64,000 bases of DNA from Salvator merianae (taxonomy: Eukaryota > Chordata > Lepidosauria > Squamata > Teiidae). A model generated the notes under the pieces. That model did not search any database. It had not been told where the DNA came from and was given only the letters and a program-made list of their open reading frames with translations. The position numbers were made by a program, and so were the translations under genes. Where the stretch lies: NCBI GenBank assembly GCA_003586115.2, contig QVOM02000119.1, positions 48,261,428 through 48,325,427 on the forward strand. Reading direction: 5' to 3'. Shown one piece after another: positions 59,074-64,000 of this stretch; the first letter of the stretch is position 1, and the number at the start of each line of letters is the position of its first letter.

Positions 59074-62000
59074 GTTGGCAAATTTCCATCTTTGCAACTT
59101 GATTGATGAAAATATTAATTGGTTGACTGCTCTGCCTATTCATATAAAATGTAAGTTTTGAGAAGACTGTAGCCTAGTATAGTGGCATTCACTAAGTAGC
59201 TCACAAATTGTGAAAAATTACCTTGGATGTGGGACAATATATATTCAAAATACAAGTTAAAAATTGCATGAAATCATCAGTTAAACAGTGTATAAAATTA
59301 GTGACAACTAAGGTATTTATCAAATCAGCAAGATATATGGATCTCTGTTCAACCTGAACCTTCAGGAGAAGTCTGAAAAGAAGGGTTTTGAGAGTGCAAA
59401 TCACTCCAAACAGATTAATCAAGCTATCCATGTCAAGATTTAATCATAATCATTTTATTTATTTATTTATTTTCATTTCTATTCTATCCTATACCTGAAG
59501 GTCTCAGAGTGAATTATAAAAAGCAATTAAAAATTTATTTCATTAAAACCACAGATGCTTGGAAAGGGTGCCAAACTACCTCTTTAGGCAAAGCTAGGAT
59601 AACGAGGTGCATTTTTACCATATGTCAAAAAGTATAGTGCTAGATACACTTCAGAGGGGAGGTCATTCCACAACCTGGGGGCCACCACAGAAAATAACCC
59701 TCTCACGTGCTTCCAAAGATAGCTTTATTCAGTATTTAAAACGTTCACATTAATGCCAGCATTGGAAACAAAAGACCAAAACTGGTTAAAATTCAGCAGA
59801 GACATCCCTAAACAAGCATTCAAACCTGACTCCATTCCCATCAACTTGAGCCACCAGAGCCAATGGTCAAGAATGATATGAATTATACTCCAGCATCTTC
59901 TGAAAGGCCACTCTTCTACCAATATAGAGAAAAAGGTGTTTAAGTCAAATGTCCTGTTTCTCCTGGAGCCCTTGCACCACTTTCCATACTGTTCTGGTGC
60001 CTCTTTCCAAATGTATTTTTAGGTGATGTAATATGATTTGATAGGAAGAGGAACTAGCATTCCCTTCCCATAAGACTGCCCTAGATTTTCAGGAGGAAAT
60101 ACAAGATAACAATACTAGCAAGCATTTCCATTGGATCAAAAAGCTCCCTTCCACATGAAATAGCAACATTGAATTTCAGTACCTAATTGTGATATGTGAT
60201 CTGTGGCAGATTAAATTTTTTAGAGTTCATTTTCTTGACTGCGTTATAGGCTCCATTTGGTTGACTCATCATTTGACTTTATGAGGATGAGCCTAGGTAA
60301 ACATAGGCTTGTAATACTACCCTTCTCCCTTCTGCAAACATCACACAGTTATTCCACACATAATGCAGTTTTATGCAGTGCTGTTTTATTCACATGCAAT
60401 CAGTAAAATAGGACTTCCCTGGTTTGCATCCCAAAACTCCACGATAAGGTTTTACTGGTTGCTGCCACATCTCTCTTTGCACCTTTGCTTTCCATTCTCT
60501 GTCACTACAGTCAAAATCTACCAACAAACTATTGCTCCGGAGGATGGAGAAGCGCTGTGGAAAAAGAGGGAAAGATGAGCTGATTTTCCTCCTGCTCCTG
60601 CTCCCTTTGCAGTTCCATGTTGTTATCTGAAGAGGCGGGGCAGAAGAAGGGGTTGGAATATGCACAGAGAAGGGCAGGGTCTTAAAAGCTCAGCACTGGT
60701 ATTGTATGTGTATGTGGAAACACAAGAAGAGTAGGGGTAGGCAGGTGGGTGGGCTTCCTGGAGAAACGTAAGGCAGATAAAGCAGGTCAAGAAGTGGTAG
60801 ATGGCCACTCCTAGAGGGCAGGTAGTAAAGGACTGGGCTTTGTCTAAAAGAAACTTCAGGCAGGAGGGGGTGACCCATGGGTATAGAGCAGCAGTTTAAG
60901 CATCAGCAGCAAAAGCTGAACCTGTACTCCTTAGAATTCCCTGCACACATTTTGTCATGCAAGAAGCAGCAACTTCTGCTATCCCTACTCCTTTCACCAT
61001 TTTTGCCAGGATTCCTCCTCAGCCAGTCTCTGTGCCAGAACAGACCATTCTCTTTGTCCAGCTACATCCTATCTTTCTTTTTTTGATCATTGTTTGACAA
61101 GACTTTTCCCTCATCTGAAGCTCTTTGACACTGGCCTGCAATCTCCTGCTGTTATTCCTGCTATTTCTACAGATGGATGGGTTCCTACTTAATTGTCACT
61201 CCCAGGTTTTGTCCCCTCCCTTTATGTCTATTGTTTTTACACTATGCTGATGATATGTACATTGACTATTATGTGATAAAGTTTATTTTTTGAAAAAGGA
61301 ATAGTTGTTTGACTGGGAAATGCTTCCTCTTTTGCAAGGGGAGCCTGCATCTTTCCATCACTTCTAGCTTCCTCACTGTTAGCAGAATGAAAGTATAGGA
61401 GAGAAGGAGGGACTCTGGCTTGTCTTTTCTCTCTTTTCCCTCAGCACTTTTGTTCCCTCCTGACCAACAGCTAACTGACAGATCTTTTTTCTTTTCTTTT
61501 TCAGAGATAGTGGCTCGTAATTTCCCCCAAACTCCAGTTTTTCATTGGAACAGTAACTTACATAGTGTTTTCTATGTTTCCATATTGTACAATGGTTTGC
61601 AGTAACCAAACTATTGTGAAATACAAAGGATGCTTCTATCCATTTTTTTCAAATAATTGTGGCTTGTTATGTCAGGCAGAGATGAACAATAATTTCTGAG
61701 CCAAATATCTTTAAATTTGGTTCAGTGTCCAGTTTGGATGTTATGAGAAACTTTTGTTTCCTAGTTTAGACATAAGAAACCCCCATTTATTTAAATCAAA
61801 TGTTCTAATGTTACCCTGGATCCATTCTGGAGGAGAAGAAAAGAGAAGCCAAAAGAATTCCAGGGCCAAAACCTGTTCCAGTCAGTTATGAGCAATGGAT
61901 TATGCTTTCTGACATAACCTGAAATAATAGGAAAACTCATACGACCTTTTTCTTCACCTCTACTCTCAAGATTTGGATTTCTATCTTTAATCTTGGAAGA

Positions 62001-62181
62001 CTAGTTAAATTTAGCTAAATACTGGGGCAAAGGACTTGAGATAAGCATAGTGGAAGAACTGGAAGTAAATGCTGGTTACAAGTAAATACTGATTACAAGT
62101 CAAAGCCGTCGGGAGGGGTCACTGCCTGTGAACATCCAAGATCTGATCAAATGCAGATATACATTTGTTCCTTTTTTTCAG
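59074..62181 (+). other. FGD6: FGD6 intron 16
   Basis: A 3.1-kb intron that splits the FYVE finger. It carries an L2/CR1-clade LINE remnant (59455-59705, perhaps to 59930). The segments 59940-62170 show no supported feature, though 60540-60900 is GC-richer. Acceptor TTTTCAG at 62175-62181. Confidence 0.75.
59455..59705 (-). mobile_element. L2/CR1-clade LINE 3' end, minus strand
   Basis: A TTTATTTATTTATTT tail is followed by CCTGAAGGTCTCAGAG, and CCTGGGGGCCACCACAGAAAA near 59670 matches the copies at 18106 (CTGGGGGCCACCACAAAAAA) and 52300. It is the third copy of the same family and orientation in the window. Similarity may extend to about 59930. Confidence 0.65.
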
Positions 62182-62284
62182 GTAATCTGCCAAGCGTGTT
62201 CCTCAAATAAGCATAGATTAGACTATATGAAAAATCATCCTGCAAGAGTATGTGATTATTGCTTTAAAGAACTACAAAAACAAG
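62182..62284 (+). CDS. FGD6: FGD6 exon 17, FYVE domain second half
   Basis: The 103-nt exon encodes residues 1230 to 1263 plus one base. VICQACSSNKHRLDYMKNHP and ARVCDYCFKELQKQ supply the last two zinc ligand pairs (CQAC and CDYC) and the RVC motif, completing the eight-cysteine FYVE finger. Donor CAAG-GTAAGG. Confidence 0.96.
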
Positions 62285-63056
62285 GTAAGGCAACCTAGTT
62301 TTCATTTTAGCTACTTACATTTTTGCTTCAAATTTCTGTTTCTGAGCATAATCCCTAGGGAGATTTTATCTTCTGTGTTGAGGTTTAAGTAGAAGAATTG
62401 CATTGCTGAAAGTAAATATAATGCACAACTGCATAGCTTGCATTTCAGTTTTTCACTGGCATGTTCTTACAGTGACTCACTGGCTAGCTTGGATTTGTCA
62501 GATTGGATATAGATTGGCTAACCGTTGAGCTCCCCTGCAACTAGCCTTCAGAACAATACCAATTCAATACTAGAATTCGTACAAAGTCATCCTAATAGCC
62601 CTTGTTAGTGCCATTTTCCATGTTCCAGAACCTTTCCTCAAAACATGTTAAATTCTGTTTTACATAAAAAAAAACCTGTTAATACCAATTGTACTTTGCA
62701 GTCACTTTATGTAGTTTTATAGTTGGTGGTTAAAAGCTTTAATCCAGTCAAATGTACCTTTGGAAGTATCTTGAAAATGTTTGAATCATTTCCCACAAAA
62801 TTTGACAGCCACCCAGATGTGTTCACAATTAAGATTCTTTGTAAAGGTGGCTGTGGATTCCGCTCCAAGTAGTATGCTTATTTGCATTGTTTCAAGGAAT
62901 GTAAGAGAAATGGAAATGTTGTTCATCGTTCGTGAAACTATTCTCAAGGGTTAAGAGATGCCATGAATTGAAAATTTATAATCAACAAATAAAAGAATTA
63001 CAAAACTTTGCTTTCTCTGTCTCTGAAACAGAATATTACAACTGTTTCCATTTCAG
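62285..63056 (+). other. FGD6: FGD6 intron 17
   Basis: A 772-bp intron. No feature is recognised. Acceptor TTTCAG at 63051-63056. Confidence 0.85.
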
Positions 63057-63187
63057 ATAAGCTGGGCACTCCTCCTAAAAATGTGTCTCCAGTGGCCCAC
63101 AAATCTCCATCAAGTGCTTTATCTACAGTGTTACACAGTATCCCCTCTGGAAGAAAGCAGAAAAAGATTCCAGCAGCTCTCAAAGAA
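63057..63187 (+). CDS. FGD6: FGD6 exon 18, linker to second PH domain
   Basis: The 131-nt exon encodes residues 1264 to 1307. DKLGTPPKNVSPVAHKSPSS is variable, while ALSTVLHSIPSGRKQKKIPA and ALKE is nearly identical to human FGD6. The donor is GAA-GTATGT. The next exon, which should start the second PH domain, is not found before 64000. Confidence 0.95.
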
Positions 63188-64000
63188 GTATGTATAGTAC
63201 CCCATGCTATTGTGTTGAAATATTCCTCATTTACTAGCAGAAGACATTGTGTTTAGAGGAGGAAAGCTATTTAGGATGTATAGATAGTTATTAGCAGCGC
63301 GCATTTGAAATGGAAGTCAGCAGATATGGCCGCTATCGTTTCCATCTCTTCTTATTACTGCCCCTGATACTATTTTGCAGTATGCCACCTGCATTCTGTA
63401 TATAGGAAACATGGCAAAATTTCCTATTCCTGCGGAAATTCATTACACATACTACACAATGAGGCATCAAACCTCTGTCACTCCAGCCATTTCTGAAAGC
63501 CTTGCCAGTGGCTTAATTTGATGCTCTCCCTTCTGCAGAACAACAGGCAAGGTAAGACAGATGATCGAAAGAACTTTTGCAACCACAGCTCAAGCACTTC
63601 CACATCCTTGCTATGGTTCATCCTGCAGTTTCAGTTACTTAAACAGAGTGGAAAGCAGTTAAACAGCTGGCCACAGCAGGTGATTGGAGTGCATGGCTAG
63701 CTCTGCTTTTGTCAAGACAAATTCAAAGTGGATCATTCCAGAAACCAGTCATATGCAGTAAAACAGGTAGTAAAATAGGTAGTTGCTAAACATAAACAAA
63801 GAATCAAAAGATTGAAATAAACTGTAACAGGGAGGGTACATGCACGGGGTATCTGATTAGACAGATGTCATCCCTCTCCCAAAAGACCCCCAAAGAAAAA
63901 TGAGTTCTATATGAAATTAAAGCTATTTCTGCTAGAAAGAAAACCATAAAGATATATAGGAAGAACTTCAGCTCCTGCGGACAGGACTGAAGTAAAGTAA
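63188..64000 (+). other. FGD6: FGD6 intron 18 (partial)
   Basis: No sequence resembling the next FGD6 exon (GYLYRSKG-type PH start) or any named repeat was seen in these 813 bases. Confidence 0.75.

Larger units (their letters stand above)
3429..63187 (+). other. FGD6: FGD6 gene, exons 1-18 (gene-level summary)
   Basis: Eighteen coding exons joined by GT-AG introns give 3921 nt, or 1307 codons, without a stop. Human FGD6 is about 1430 residues, so roughly 120 residues, mainly the C-terminal PH domain, lie beyond 64000. The order is: disordered N-terminal half with proline-rich motifs (about residues 1-840), DH domain (about 843-1044), first PH domain (about 1060-1180), FYVE finger (about 1190-1260) and linker (to 1307). 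FGD proteins are guanine nucleotide exchange factors for CDC42. They act on actin, podosomes and endosomal membranes, with PH and FYVE domains binding phosphoinositides. All phases are mutually consistent and no break is seen, so the gene looks intact over this range. Confidence 0.97.

Noticed and set aside
1..64000. A previously undescribed multi-gene system
   Set aside because: The only genes I can support are VEZT and FGD6. Everything else is intron with decayed transposable elements.

Overview
This is vertebrate nuclear DNA, AT-rich and intron-rich, with dense old retrotransposon remnants. The mix of CR1, L2/CR1-clade and L1 LINE pieces, tRNA-headed SINEs and many short inverted-repeat DNA elements suggests a sauropsid, most likely a squamate (lizard or snake). 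The species call is inference. The gene calls rest on remembered protein similarity and on splice junctions that keep frame throughout.

Two protein-coding genes are visible, arranged head to head. On the minus strand, only the first coding exon of VEZT (vezatin, an adherens-junction membrane protein) is present at 2854-2889, and everything to its left is VEZT intron 1. On the plus strand, FGD6 (FYVE, RhoGEF and PH domain containing 6) starts at 3429 and fills the rest of the window. Eighteen consecutive coding exons were located from 3429 to 63187. Together they encode 1307 in-frame codons. The second PH domain and the stop codon lie beyond the right edge. The two start codons are 540 bp apart in a GC-rich, CpG-rich shared promoter with candidate ZNF143, NF-Y and CTCF sites.

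FGD6 layout: a 13-nt coding start, then a 16.9-kb intron, then a giant 2356-nt exon (20347-22702) carrying almost the whole disordered N-terminal half. After an 11.9-kb intron come 16 small exons that encode, in order, an acidic linker, the DH (RhoGEF) domain, the first PH domain, the FYVE zinc finger and a basic linker. The protein family activates the small GTPase CDC42 and binds phosphoinositides; VEZT acts at cell junctions. The shared promoter suggests co-expression but does not prove it.

The introns hold several LINE fragments with recognisable reverse-transcriptase coding remnants (CR1, L2/CR1 clade, L1), two or more tRNA-derived SINEs, one hAT-type MITE with near-perfect 8-bp target duplications, two related foldback elements (39.8 and 51.4 kb), other terminal-inverted-repeat elements (5.8, 13.3 and 16.8 kb), a tandem repeat of about 108 bp (14.4 kb) and microsatellites. 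I found no RNA gene, no CRISPR array and no sign of a new multi-gene system. The points most worth a second look are the paired overlapping upstream ORFs in the bidirectional promoter, and the GC-rich transposable element 2.4 kb upstream of FGD6 exon 2 that carries a promoter-like cluster of sites.
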